From the NCBI RefSeq assembly GCF_030272615.1, contig NC_081414.1, positions 522,294,185 to 522,352,184 on the forward strand: a stretch of DNA of 58,000 bases, read 5' to 3'. A program made the translations under genes and the position numbers. Shown here piece by piece: positions 1-10,829 of the stretch (its first letter is position 1; every line of letters begins with the position of its first letter). The stretch is from Cryptomeria japonica. Its lineage: Eukaryota > Streptophyta > Pinopsida > Cupressales > Cupressaceae. The notes beneath the pieces were generated by a model that saw only the letters and a list, made by a program, of their open reading frames with translations, did not search any database and had not been told where the DNA came from.

Positions 1-504
1 TGCTACTATGAATTTGATAAACAATATCTAGTTTAACAAGAAATAATTCTTATATATGTCAGGCATGTATAGGATTAATAAAAGCTAAAGTGATGAAATG
101 TATGGGAATGTTTAATTTTTGGAATCCTTGCTTGACTTAGGTGACTCTGTAGCCTGGATAAGGCATTGGTATCAGTTGTGGATTTCTTTCTATATCTCTT
201 GGGGATCAATACTAAAAATGAGCATATGTTTTTCCTTTATTGTTTCAATTCTATTAAGGTGATGAAGTCCATAGGTTTTTAGCATTGGTTTACTATGGGT
301 CTCAAATTTTAAAGTGTGAAAGTTTTCACAGAAGGTATACCCACCTGAGCTTTGGATATGTTTGAAGTGTAGAAGGTTTTGTTGAAACCTTGTTATATGT
401 TATTATGGAGTCTTAATTTTCTTGGTGTCCTCTTCATATGAAAATAGAGTCCATTACATTTCTCATAGGGAGGATAGAAGGGAATCAGATTTTAAGAACA
501 ACAG
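1..504. other. Unassigned left flank
   Basis: No coding potential or recognisable repeat was found here. Sequence resembling the LTR of element X starts only around 505-535. The first 500 bases are AT-rich and could be a separate old insertion or the site into which X integrated. Confidence 0.4.
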
Positions 505-1288
505 GTTCTACTAAGAACCAATCCTACTTGGTATCACCCAGTTAAGGGATGGCTAAATACCTGGTTAAAGGTTAGAACCTTGCTAAAGGTTACCTTGCAA
601 GAGGATTTGAAGAACTCAATGAATTTGAGTCACCCTGTTAAAGGATTTATAGAGAGCCTATTAAAGCTACTCAGTTAAAGGATTTTCCAACTGCTAAAAT
701 GGTTAGAAGTCAACAGGTAATACACTGATCTTATAACAACACTAAATGCCAAGATAGATCCACTTAAGTTCCTTTACTTCTACAATCACACTCTACAGGT
801 ATCTACACACTTCTCCGATCTGGCAAGAATCAAGTATCTCTTCACTTGGATACACACACACACAACATTTGCCAACAACTTCACAATGCAAATCATCACC
901 GACCTTATAGGAAATAGATAGGTTGGTAGCATAAACCCCAAACCCTCAACATTTAGGTTATCAATACAGTCGGTCCAATCCTGACCATTCAAAACACATT
1001 GCATTGTATAAAATAGTCTTGAACAGATCTCAAGATGTTCTCCATTGTTCATTCTTTGCCACGTTTAGAAACTGATAAACCATCATGCGCTCTCCACCAT
1101 TTACTGAGACTTCACACATTTTCGAGGTAGATATGATCAATCTTATTCATGCAAGATCCTCAAGGAAATCCTTCACACACTCAAGGTTGATGTGGCAACA
1201 TGATCTGATCTTCATTGCAATGCTAACTCATCATAGAATATCATCGGTCGAATCACACAGACTTGGAATGCATGAACCGGAAACCCTG

Positions 1289-2541
1289 TGTAAAGTGGAA
1301 AATCGAACCCTAGGTGTTCCCCCACTCCAAGGAGAGAGAAAGGAGGTCACTAGGATTGACGGTTTTCACTTAGGAGAGACTTTACATTCAAAAGAGGGGT
1401 TGAAACTCACAAGATCCAATCCCACACAATGCAAGATTGAATTCTAAATGAGTTTCAAGGGTTGAGACAACAAGGATACCCTCTTTTGTAAAGAATGTAG
1501 ATAGAAGGATTGAACTAGGAGTGTATGTAAAAGTAAGAAAGATTTGCTTGTAGATGGAGATAGGGACACGAGATGAAGCTACGGACCTGAAATTAGTAGT
1601 AAAATGTTGAGACGATGCTGTCCTACAAGTTTGAGTGAAAGTTGACGGGATGATGGCACCCGGAGTGCACACGGTCCTCCGAAAAATCTGTGAAACGAAG
1701 GGGGATGTGTTTGTCTCTACACAAGGATTCCAGATCTTCAATTACAGCCGCGTACCTGCAATCTACACATAGAAAAGAGAGGACAATTGGGGGGTTAGGG
1801 ATTAGGGGTTTGCCTTCAGGTCAAACCCTAGTTTTTGGAATTAACCAAGAAATGAGAATGCTGTAAATGTAAATGTTTGTAATGTAATCAAGCATTGATA
1901 CCTTGTTGTAAGAATGTTTGTATTATTACATGCAAAGGTGTAATGATGTTGTATGTTGTAGGTTGTAGGTGATCTCCTCTTCAATGGTTGAATCCTAGCC
2001 TTGAATGCAACACCTAGCCTTGAATGGAGACCTAGAATGCTCAATTGCTTGAAGGAATGCTTGAATGCTTGAATGTTTGAATGTTTGCCTATCGCTTCCG
2101 CCTCTTGCACACATATGTTTTTTTCTCCTTTTTTTGGGAGGGGAAATGTAGTTTATATACTTGTCAATTAGGGTTAGGAGACTGATTTTTTTGACCTTAG
2201 GCCGACCTAGGAGCATTATTTTCCAAATTGCAAACTTGAAGACCCGATGCCCAACAAGAGACCGGGCCCAAAATAGGGTCAGGGACCAGGGCACTGGGCG
2301 CCATGGTCCTGAGGGACCAGGGAGCTAGATGCCATGGTCCTAAAGGACCAGGGCACTGGGCGCCATGGTCCCACCTCTCGGGACAGCAGGGTGCAAGGAG
2401 GATCAGGCCAAGGTGCAGAAAGATGTAGTTTTGATGTCGTAAACAGGTTTCAGGGTCTCCATTCAGGTTCAATGTTGCGCCGCCATTGTGAAGACCCAAA
2501 TGCAGTCAAAATTGCAAGTGTCACAATTTTACGACGCTACA
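1289..2541 (-). mobile_element. Solo LTR S0 (gypsy-like), TSD CCCTG
   Basis: A 1,253-bp block that starts TGTAAAGTGG and ends CGCTACA on the plus strand. It is flanked by direct repeats CCCTG at 1284-1288 and 2542-2546, and removing it rejoins X LTR sequence. Its right end resembles the LTR end of element G (cell of the form aagtg...gaca/gtca...ctaca), and both carry a GC-rich minisatellite built on ggaccagggc. By analogy with G it lies in minus orientation. No internal region is present, so it is a solo LTR left by LTR-LTR recombination. Confidence 0.85.
2282..2376. repeat. GC-rich minisatellite in S0, ~3 units of 31-32 bp
   Basis: Three units start ggaccaggg and end with a gtcc-type motif. 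They are close relatives of the 30-bp units in the LTRs of element G. Confidence 0.8.
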
Positions 2542-2662
2542 CCCTGAAGCTGAGACTACCAACCGGTAGTCATACCAAATGAAACCCTGATACAAAACTT
2601 TCCACATACTGGTTCACATTCCAACATATTGCTTCACTTATTCACATATACTGGTTCACATC

Positions 2663-3821
2663 TGTTGGCATTTTCATGATGTTGTGATTGTCATTGATGG
2701 ACACACACTTGTTTTGTGATCACTTTTTGTATGTATGAGTTATGCTCAACTGATATTTGTCCCAACCGGTATCATGTAATATAGTCTTTAGACTATTGGT
2801 GTTTTGTAGATTGTGTTTTACCGGTCTCAAGTGGTATGAAGACACAAATTGATTGAAGACCCATAGCAGTATGAAGACCTTAAGCAGTTCGAGGATCTCA
2901 AGTGGAATGAAGGAATAAAGCAGCAGTTATCATTTTTCCCAGTCTTCATTTTGACAACTGGTAATCGGTTAAATGTATGAACTGGTATTACTCTGTGATG
3001 AGTTACCAACTGGTATTTCTATGATGAGTTATCATCCACTGACACTTTGGCGGTGATTCTGTGTCATGTTACCAAATGTACCTAGATGCACTGTACCTAG
3101 GAACTTGCAATGTAATCCTATTGGACCGACATGAAATCAGATTCCTTTATAAGGACATCATGTCTAGGGTTTTAGGAGTGGATGAGGTTTTTGTACATGC
3201 GAATATAGAAGAGAAGATTAGGTCTGTGTGAAGAAATAGAGTGTGGAGTTATTGAAGACTGAAGTAATGCTAAATGTGCATTAACAATGAGCTATCAAGG
3301 ATCTAACCAAGCATATTGTGCTAGTATCTAGTTCACTCACTTCTTGATTACTCACATCTTCGATAAGTTTGAAACCCTTAACCGGGTAGGCCCTGAAAAG
3401 CCTTTGTAAATCCTCTAATAAGGTGGTTCACATCTATGAATCTTAAATCCTCTCACAAGGTAGTCTTTAACAAGACTTATCTCCTAACAAAGATCTAGAT
3501 TCCTAACAGGATCTATTTTGGTGAAGAACATTGTATGACCTTAATCGGTCTGACCTTAACCGGTCTAGTTTTTATTCTGCAGATAGTTACTTGTGAGTTT
3601 CTGCTCACTGTGGTTTTTCCCATTTGGGTTTCCACATCAAAACTTCTTGTGTTATGGTGATTGTGCTCTTGTGGGTGAATGCCTTATCTACTATTTGGTT
3701 TGCATTTGTCTTAACCAATTTATTAGTAAATCTATTATATCGGTTGACTGTTAAACTATTTAAGTGTTTAAGTTTAGTATTTTTTGGTATACTAATTCAC
3801 CCCCCCTCTTAGTATTCATCA
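2663..3821 (+). mobile_element. Solo LTR S1 (copia), TSD ACATC
   Basis: A 1,159-bp plus-oriented LTR that begins TGTTGGCATTTTC and ends AGTATTCATCA. It is flanked by ACATC at 2658-2662 and 3822-3826. The motif attcacccccc just before its 3' end also occurs near the LTR ends of C and K (with variants in X and D), so all belong to one LTR superfamily. S1 and X share the CTCTTAGTAT and ATTCATCA end motifs. S1 therefore landed in inverted orientation inside an LTR of its own family and later lost its internal region. Confidence 0.9.
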
Positions 3822-3946
3822 ACATCATCATACCGGTTCTCTTGCCAGTTTGCTTACTTCAATATACCAGTTCATACTTCAGTATATTGACATCAATGGC
3901 AACATACAATATCATCATGTCATCAAGCTTTGCACATATGCCAACA

Positions 3947-3960
3947 ATCTCCCCCTTTGG
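3947..3960 (-). other. Polypurine tract of X
   Basis: On the minus strand this reads CCAAAGGGGGAGAT directly before the TGTTGG start of the 3' LTR. It is the expected primer site for plus-strand DNA synthesis. Confidence 0.85.
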
Positions 3961-4041
3961 CATTGATGGAAATATACAAAGATATCTATCTGCTTCACAT
4001 GGTCTCCTTAATACTGCAGATATCTTTTTCGCTTCACATCT

Positions 4042-4053
4042 TCTCCCCCTTTG
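4042..4053 (-). other. Second polypurine-tract-like motif of X
   Basis: On the minus strand this reads CAAAGGGGGAGA, 94 bp upstream of the LTR-proximal tract. Elements C and D have the same motif in the same place. Confidence 0.65.
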
Positions 4054-4186
4054 ACAACAATGCCAAAGTGGAGGCACAGATCTCCATGTTCCACTATGCT
4101 GCTCCCTTGAGGAGTAGCATCCTTCAACACATCAATCCTTAAAATATTTGACAATACAATACCTGACTGATGTGGAGGACATACCT

Positions 4187-6274
4187 TTAGTTCACCTCTT
4201 GAAGGGGCAAAAACCCTAATTTACCTCTTAAATAGGTACATGTAGCCTTCGGTAGAGGCTTGGTGAATATGTCCACTAACTGCTCCTTACTAGAAACATG
4301 TTCCAATACAACTTCTTTGTTCTGAACCTTTTTCCTCAAGAAATGATACTTGAGCTCGAAGAGCTTGGTTCTAGCATGCAAAACCGGATTCTTGGAAATA
4401 TTAATTGAACTTGTTTTGTCACAAAAAATACTCATCAGTTCAGATACAGGGACTTTGAAACCACTTAAGACATGCTTCATCCAAATTGTCTGAGTGTAGT
4501 TCATAAATGCTGCCACATATTCTGCTTTTGTTGTAGACTGAGAGATACAACTCTACTTCTTACTCATCCATGAGACTAGTCTACCACCAAGAAAGAATGT
4601 ACCACTGGTTGTGCTCTTCCGGTCATCCACATTACCAACCCAATCGGCATCTGTAAACACTTTGAGGTTGAAATCATTACTATATGGATACAACAATCCA
4701 TAATCTATAGTTCCCTTCAAATATCTAAGAATCTACTTGACTAACACCAAGTGGGATTCTCTTGGACTTTTTTGGAAAGGTGCAGCAATGCCCACTGCAC
4801 ATGCAATGTCTGGTCTACTATGTACTACATAGTGCAACTTACCAATCATTGATCGGTATTCCTTCTCATTTACCAATGTTGAGTCATCTTCTTTTGACAA
4901 TTTACAACTGGTCACCATCGATGTACTAACCAGTTTGCTATCTTCCATGCCAAAGGTCTTCAAAACCTCTTTGACATACTTGGAATGAGTGATAAAGATA
5001 TTGTCTTTCATTTTTTGGATCTGTAGTCCAATGAAGAACTTAATCTCTCCAATTAGTGACATCTCAAATTCCTTCTTCATCTCATTTGCAAAATCATGAC
5101 TCATCTTGTCATCTCCACCAAAAATTATGTCATCAACAAATACTTCACAGATCTGAATCTAATATCCTTCTAACTTCAGATAGTTATTGCTATCTTCACT
5201 TGTTCTTTCAAATCCAATCTTCACAAGATGGGAGTGTAAACATTCATACCATGCTCTAGGTGCCTGCTTCAATCCATACAAGGCTTTATGTAGCCTACAC
5301 ACCATGTCGTTGTTTTTTGATAGGGAAAACCCATATGGTTTCTCTATATACACCTCCTCTTCAAGTATTCCATTCAGGAATGCAGATTTTACATCCATCT
5401 GATACACTTTGAATCCCTTGAAGGTTGCATATGCAAGAACCATTCAAATTCCTTCCAATCTAGCTACTGGAGCAAAGGTTTCTCCATAGTCTTCTCCTTC
5501 TTCTTGAGCATATCCCTTACATACCAGTCTGGCTTTGTTTCTTATTACTGTGCCATCTTCATTTAGCTTGTTTCTAAAAACCCATTTGGTGCCAGAAACA
5601 TTTCTGTGCTCAGGTTTGGGTACCATAGACTATGTACCATTCTTGTCTATCTGGTCAAGTTCCTCTTCCATAGCCTTGATCTAGTCTTCATCTTTATGTG
5701 CCTCTTTAAATGTTTTAGGCTCAAATTTAGAGATCATGCAAGAATTTTCTCTGACCTTTCTTCTTGTAAGAATTCTTGCATCCTTATCTCCTATGATCTC
5801 CTTTGGATCATGATTCAACTTTACATACCTAGGAATGATCTTAATAGATTCCCCTTACTTTTCTTCTTCATTCTCATCTTCATCAGCATCAACATCTACC
5901 GATGTAGGATCACTATTACTGGTACTCGGTTGTTTTGCAACCAGTTCCCAGAAGGTTACAACTGGTTCATCTATCACTTGCTCATTGCCAGTTTCCTTAG
6001 GTTTCTCAGAGGTTTCATCAACTCTAACATTGATACTTTCAACAATTCTCTAAGTCCTATTGTTGAAACACTTGAGATCTTTTCTCTTGGTGGAATATCT
6101 TAGGAATATTCCCTCATCACATTTTGCATCAAACTTGCTCTGGTGTTCGCTCCTCTTGATATAACACTTGCTACCAAACACTCTAAAATAGCTTACCACA
6201 AGAGTCTTACCAATCCAATACTCATAAGGTGTTTTATCCTTACCTTTCTTGATGAGTACCTGGTTCAATGTGTA
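4187..6274 (-). pseudogene. X pol remnant: integrase C-term, RT, RNase H
   Basis: This is the 3' part of a copia polyprotein, broken by several stops and frame changes. From the right: an integrase C-terminal segment at 6268-6050 (YFRVFGSKCYIKR type), then RT from about 5626 with [20 protein letters not shown], then QMDVKSAFLNG and LYGLKQAPRAWY. The catalytic box reads FVDD at about 5122-5133. RNase H covers 4730-4187 with STTKAEY and a C-terminal EQLVDIFTKPLP motif. The integrase catalytic core is absent: sequence jumps from the protease active site to TLNQVLIKKG through a short inverted piece. RT and RNase H would normally copy element RNA inside virus-like particles, but this copy cannot make an intact protein. 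Confidence 0.9.
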
Positions 6275-6358
6275 TTTGGTAATGATCCACCTTGTATGGT
6301 AAAAGGAAAAGGGTCCATCTCTTTAAATGGAAAAAGCAGTACTGATAATGTGTATGTG
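6275..6358 (+). pseudogene. Inverted fragment of copia protease/GAG-pre-integrase region
   Basis: On the plus strand, opposite to the rest of X, this ~85-bp piece reads FGNDPPCMVKGKGSI and then NGKSSTDNVYVV. In copia polyproteins that segment lies just after the protease active site. It sits exactly where X has lost its integrase core, between minus-strand IIDSGCSYH and TLNQVLIKKG. It is a local inversion joined to a deletion. Confidence 0.85.
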
Positions 6359-7420
6359 GTAAGAACATCCACTATCAATAATACACTCATTAGAATTATC
6401 AAAGTGGGAGACAAGAGCCTTCTTATCTGACACATCTTCCTTAATGGCTACAAACACTATGTCTTCACTTTCTTCATCTTCTGATTCATCATCGGTGACA
6501 CCTTCCTCGAATGCAACAAGAAGGTTTCTCCTATTTCCTCCTTTGAACTTTTTAAACTTCTCCAGTTTGTCCTTATTATCACTATTGGGACAGTTGTCAG
6601 CAATGTGTCCTATCCTATTGCAAGAAAAATATTTCAAAGGGAGCTTACCTCTGTATTTTCTAGTTCCCTTAGGAAGTCTCTTGGCAAGAAGAGCTTCAAA
6701 CTCCATCAGGATCTCCTCATCATCCATATCCCTGCTTTGCCTGGGTTCACAGCTGGTACCAACCTCTTTTTCCTTTCTAGATAGTGCAGTAGATGCTCTA
6801 AAGGCTGATTCAGTCTTCTGAACACTGCCATCATAACTATTTAGCTCATATGCGGTCAACTTAGCAATGATGGAGTCAAGAGATACCTTTTTCTTGTCAA
6901 TAGATCTCAACTCCTGAATAGCGGCAACCCTTACTGCATAGACCGGTAATAAGGATCTCAAAACTTTGCTAACAATGGTGGGATCATCTATTTTTCCTCC
7001 TCCACTCTTGATGTCTCCTACAATAGTTTTAATTCTTATCCCATATTGTGGAATGGTCTCTCCTTCAACCATCCGCATGTATTCAATTTTTCCCCTAAGG
7101 CTCTCTTCCTTATCTTTCTTCACATGATCATCACCACCATAGATAGTCTCTAGGGTATCCCATACATCTTTGGGATTGTCTATGTCTTGAACATATATAA
7201 ACTCAATATCAGATAGACTGCTGATAAGAGATTCCATGACTTGCCCATTCTCCTGAATTTCTCTTCTTTGATCATTGGTGAGACTACTAGTAGGTACAAC
7301 ATAAGTATTCTCAACATAGTTCCAGTGTTGAGCACCCATGCTTTTAATGTAGATCTTCATTCTATCCTTCCATATCTTAAAGTTATCTCTGCTAAACTTA
7401 GGACCTTCCCTCTTCATCAT
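6359..7420 (-). pseudogene. X gag and protease N-terminus
   Basis: A continuous open frame of about 350 codons from ATG at 7420 (MMKREGPKFSRDNFKIW). It contains a copia Gag (UBN2-type) region with WDTLETIYGG, a zinc knuckle near residue 265 reading YFSCNRIGHIADNC, and the protease active site CIIDSGCSYH near residue 350. The first zinc-knuckle cysteine is changed to tyrosine. The frame is intact to the inversion junction and runs into inverted sequence after it. Gag would package element RNA; with no protease body or integrase this copy is not functional as a unit. Confidence 0.9.
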
Positions 7421-7477
7421 TAGAATAGGATCTTTTCCTCAAGTGGTTAAGCTTACAACATAGAGGACCTAGAGGAA

Positions 7478-7489
7478 GCTTCGATACCA
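7478..7489 (-). other. Primer-binding site of X (initiator-tRNA-Met type)
   Basis: On the minus strand this reads TGGTATCGAAGC, one or two changes from the common plant iMet site TGGTATCAGAGC. It lies two bases after the 5' LTR end ATTCATCA. Confidence 0.85.
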
Positions 7490-7491
7490 AA

Positions 7492-8070
7492 TGATGAATA
7501 ATGATGAATAGTAAGTACTCAATAGATACTAAGAGGGGGGGGCTGAATCAGTATAGACAAAAAAATCCTTAAACCACTTTGACTATAAAGACTGCACAAA
7601 TTGGTAAATAGTGTCATCGGTCTAAAATAGGGCACTACTCGTAAAACATAATGAGACTGTGAAACACATAAACCGGTAACACTTAGATCTTCACAAAACC
7701 TAATCTCTCCTTTCCACTTCACCCATACACATAAACAAGTAATACATCAGAAATATAAAGACCATTGAATCAACATGCATTACCACTTAATAGAAAATAC
7801 TAATCATCACATGAAAAAGCATCACACATGACACATTGATTTTTCATGCGGAAACCCAACTAGGAAAAACCACAATGGGGATGAATACCCACAAGTTGTT
7901 CTTTGAACTCTTCTGAAGATTGCTTTGTTAGGAGCCTAATCCAGTTAAGGACTTTACAATAGGTTATGCTAGGAACCGATCCTACTAGGGATCACCAGGT
8001 TAAAGGTTAGAACCCTGCTAAAGGTTACCTTGCAAGAGGATTTGAAGAACTCAATGAATTTGAGTCACCC
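7492..8070 (-). repeat. Truncated 5' LTR of X
   Basis: Minus-strand LTR ending ATTCATCA next to the primer-binding site, with an octameric repeat of the ATTCATCAT type at the very end. A run of C residues with TCTTAGTAT lies about 40 bp inside. Similarity to the left LTR stops at 8070, so more than half of the LTR is gone. Confidence 0.8.
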
Positions 8071-8948
8071 TGTTGTTAGTGAATTTTTTTTTGCCTTTCT
8101 TCTAATTAAATTATTTCAAACTCTGTTGCCTTCTTTGAAAGACAAAAGTTCAACTAAATAATTGGGTAAGTGTGACATACACCTCTTCCCTCTGAATTTT
8201 TGATAGGTACATCTCCCTCCATTAGTTATTCAGAGAATAATCTAATTAAATCAAACTGGTATGCTTTTAACCTAAAAGAACATAAGGCTACCTACTTCAT
8301 TCTTAGATGAGAGGCTACTAGTTTTCAAATATTTAAGGGAAAATATTCTTCAAAATGCTTCAACATGAAGATTAGAAGTGATCGAAACAAAGTTCAAAAA
8401 CACCAATTCAACACTTCATTAAAAAAGGTAAGAGAAATAAAATCTCTTTTCAAAGCATTTATCTTTAAAAACACATAGATAGGAGCCCCAAATTAATAAC
8501 AACATCTACCATCAGAAAGGTAATCACAGTCATTTAATTGGATTAATATTTGCGAAGAAATACCACTCCATGGATTCAAAACTCAAAGATTTTTCCTCTA
8601 CAAAATGCATATGATCTTTATATATATATGTATTTCATGCAACAAAGACACAACAATACGTGTATAAGTTCTTTCCAATTTCAGATTCGAAAAATTGATG
8701 ACTTCTTTTCCAACAAAAACAAAACTTCTAAAAAAAATAAAAAATCTAAGTAACTTATTCTAACCCCTTCTCTATCTATCTTAATCTAATCTATAGTAGC
8801 TTTAAAGAACAGAGGAGGTCTCCCTCAAAACCCAACCTCCTCTGAAACAGTTATAAAAACCATTAGAGTATTTTAGGGTCAGATGTCCCAAAGTCATTTG
8901 CAAGATTATGAAAAACACATAAAATAAAAACAAAGCATTATCATCATG
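8071..8948 (-). other. 3' non-coding region of element A, possible LTR
   Basis: AT-rich sequence between the broken X LTR and the end of ORF A. No protein is supported. A GC-rich imperfect hairpin lies at about 8812-8845 (ggaggtctccc against acctcctctg). By position this would be the 3' untranslated region and LTR of A, but I found no convincing LTR pair, TSD or polypurine tract. Confidence 0.35.
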
Positions 8949-10829
8949 CTACGCTTCTTCTCCATCATCATCGTCTCCTCCACTTTTCTAGGCATCGTGG
9001 GCGGTTGCAAGCTCTTGAATTATAGACTGGCTTGTATTTTTAATGGCGTTGATCTTTGCTTTTACGATTTCTTTGTCTCACCTATGCTTCACCATTTTCT
9101 CAGCATGTTTAGGTAACTGATCATTACCGATAAATGTCATGGATTCAATTCAAGTGACTTGTGTTATATCTTTGGGAGTGAAATTACCTTTGGCTTTAAC
9201 TTTCTCCATGTGCAGCCTAAAATCCTTTATTGCGTCCTGTGTGTTCAGCCCACAAAGTCCCAGTTGCCAATCATGGTCTGGATTAACCACTTCATTGTCG
9301 TTAACCAAGCTACACTGAAGATCCTGAAGCTCATAAACAGAAGCCCTGGCATCAGAAATCACAGACTTGAATGTGAGTACCTGCCACATTATAATCTTCT
9401 TCAATACGAAGAGTTGGCACTCATCAGTTACCAACTTGATTGAGTTTTCTGCTAAAAATTTGGTGGCTCTGTACTCTTCTATCTTGGTGAGCATGGGCAA
9501 GACATTTTCCCATTTATGCTTCTTTTTCCCATGGCACAATCTGATTTTGAATCTCTGCAATGAGGCTTTGCATCTCGTCGTATAACTTCCTGGAGCTTGT
9601 GATATATTTTTCACCATCTTTAATCACTCCATCAATCCATTTCTCCATAGCCCCTGCGATGCTTTTGGCCCGCGAACTTGACCCATTAGCTTCTTGTTCT
9701 CTGGCGTAGTAGGGTCAAAACATTCTGAAACATGTGATATGGGAAGTGCTCCAAAATAGCCTATACTATCAATGAATTGAGCAAGAATTTTGATATGCCA
9801 CTTCAGGTCTCTTTTCTCTTGCCCATCTTTTTCTAACCTAGTGAGCATCTTCTTAGCTGATACTTGGAAAAGGTGTTTATCTAAATCCCCACTCATGTTC
9901 CCAAGCTCCACTTTGGTAATCTCAAAGTCCTCTGCATTTACCTCCTTATTCTCATCTTTGGGTTTGTAAGAAGCAATTTCGGCAACCCACTTCCCATTCT
10001 CTTCATCAGCATCCAATCTAACAGTTGTTTTGAGCTTCTTTTGTTTGGGACCCTTCTCCATGTATTTAACCACCATGTCCTGAATCGGGATGGTCACTAG
10101 AATGAAACTCCGTTTCTTTCTTATGGAAGTGGTTAGCCATTTAGGAGTTGCACTTGAACTAGCTATTCCTCCGATCACCTTAGGGGGTAGTGTCATGGCT
10201 ACAGTGACCGCATGAGAATCTATGGTGTTGACAATGTCATTGTCAAGGTCCTTGACTTAAAAAATCTGAGTATCAAGGATTTTGTCTTTTGCCTCTGTCT
10301 TTGACTTGGTCCATTTTCTTTTGCACAACACTCTGTGTCCTTGTATATCAAGGAGCAGAAAAGTCCAGAGCTAGATTAGGCTTGTGCTTGGTGTGAGATG
10401 ACTTCTTATCTTTATTTGCATGAACAGGCATAGAAGTGGGGTTAGAAAAATGTTTTGGGGAACATAGAGTAACCTCACAATCTCTTGCAAGACCAATCTT
10501 GATGCCTATTCTCATTGCTCTTCTCTTGTTAACCCATTCTATGGTTCTTTCCAAGACCCTCTTCATTTTAAGTTGTATGTCATTCTCTTATTCCACATCC
10601 CAATTAATGTAGGACATTTCGGGTTCAGCTTGGTCTTGATATTCAGGTTCAAAGAGCTCTAGATAATCTTCTTGGATTCCCCTTATATCAAATTTCACTT
10701 GTAGTGAAACTACCTATTCCAGAACCATTCTCATGTTTTCTCTTTTGAACACTTCAAGCTCATTGTTGAAATCTTTCTAGAAGTCCTCCAGGTGTGGGAT
10801 TGCATGGTACAACATCAAACCAAGACTCT
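8949..10829 (-). pseudogene. Element A: C-terminal part of an unrecognised retroelement ORF
   Basis: A broken minus-strand frame ending at TAG 8951-8949 after an acidic tail (SGGDDDDGEEA). Long open stretches are 10566-10348, 10196-9624 and 9617-9150. Near 9655 the frame continues as GAMEKWIDGVIKDGEKYITS, with a frameshift near 9515 into KWENVLPMLTKIEEYRATKF. The composition is charged and partly coiled-coil. The C-terminal third resembles the end of ORF B (DEWIAPLKSKGSHILSS) by eye, so A and B may be copies of one family. I recognise no enzyme motif. The 5' part is cut at 10829 by insertion of element G. Confidence 0.5.

Larger units (their letters stand above)
505..3946 (-). repeat. 3' LTR of element X, split into three pieces
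   Basis: The pieces are about 505-1288, 2547-2662 and 3827-3946. On the minus strand the LTR starts TGTTGGCATATGTG at 3946, directly after the polypurine tract. A stretch near 535-640 matches the X 5' LTR at about 7981-8070, sharing the phrase aggatttgaagaactcaatg. The part matching 7492-7980 is missing, so the 3' end of this LTR is lost. Confidence 0.7.
505..8070 (-). mobile_element. Element X: degenerate Ty1/copia retrotransposon
   Basis: A minus-strand copia element. Reading 5' to 3' on the minus strand it has a truncated 5' LTR (8070-7492), a primer-binding site, gag-protease, an integrase C-terminal part, RT, RNase H, two polypurine tracts and a 3' LTR starting at 3946. Domain order is the copia order (integrase before RT). 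The left LTR is broken by two later solo LTRs, and the right LTR is cut at 8070 where unrelated sequence starts. No TSD can be read because both outer ends are lost. The left boundary near 505 is approximate. Confidence 0.85.

Noticed and set aside
2555-2572. Short hairpin gactacc/ggtagtc as a terminator
   Set aside because: An 18-bp inverted repeat inside an LTR remnant with no T-tract; probably chance or LTR structure.
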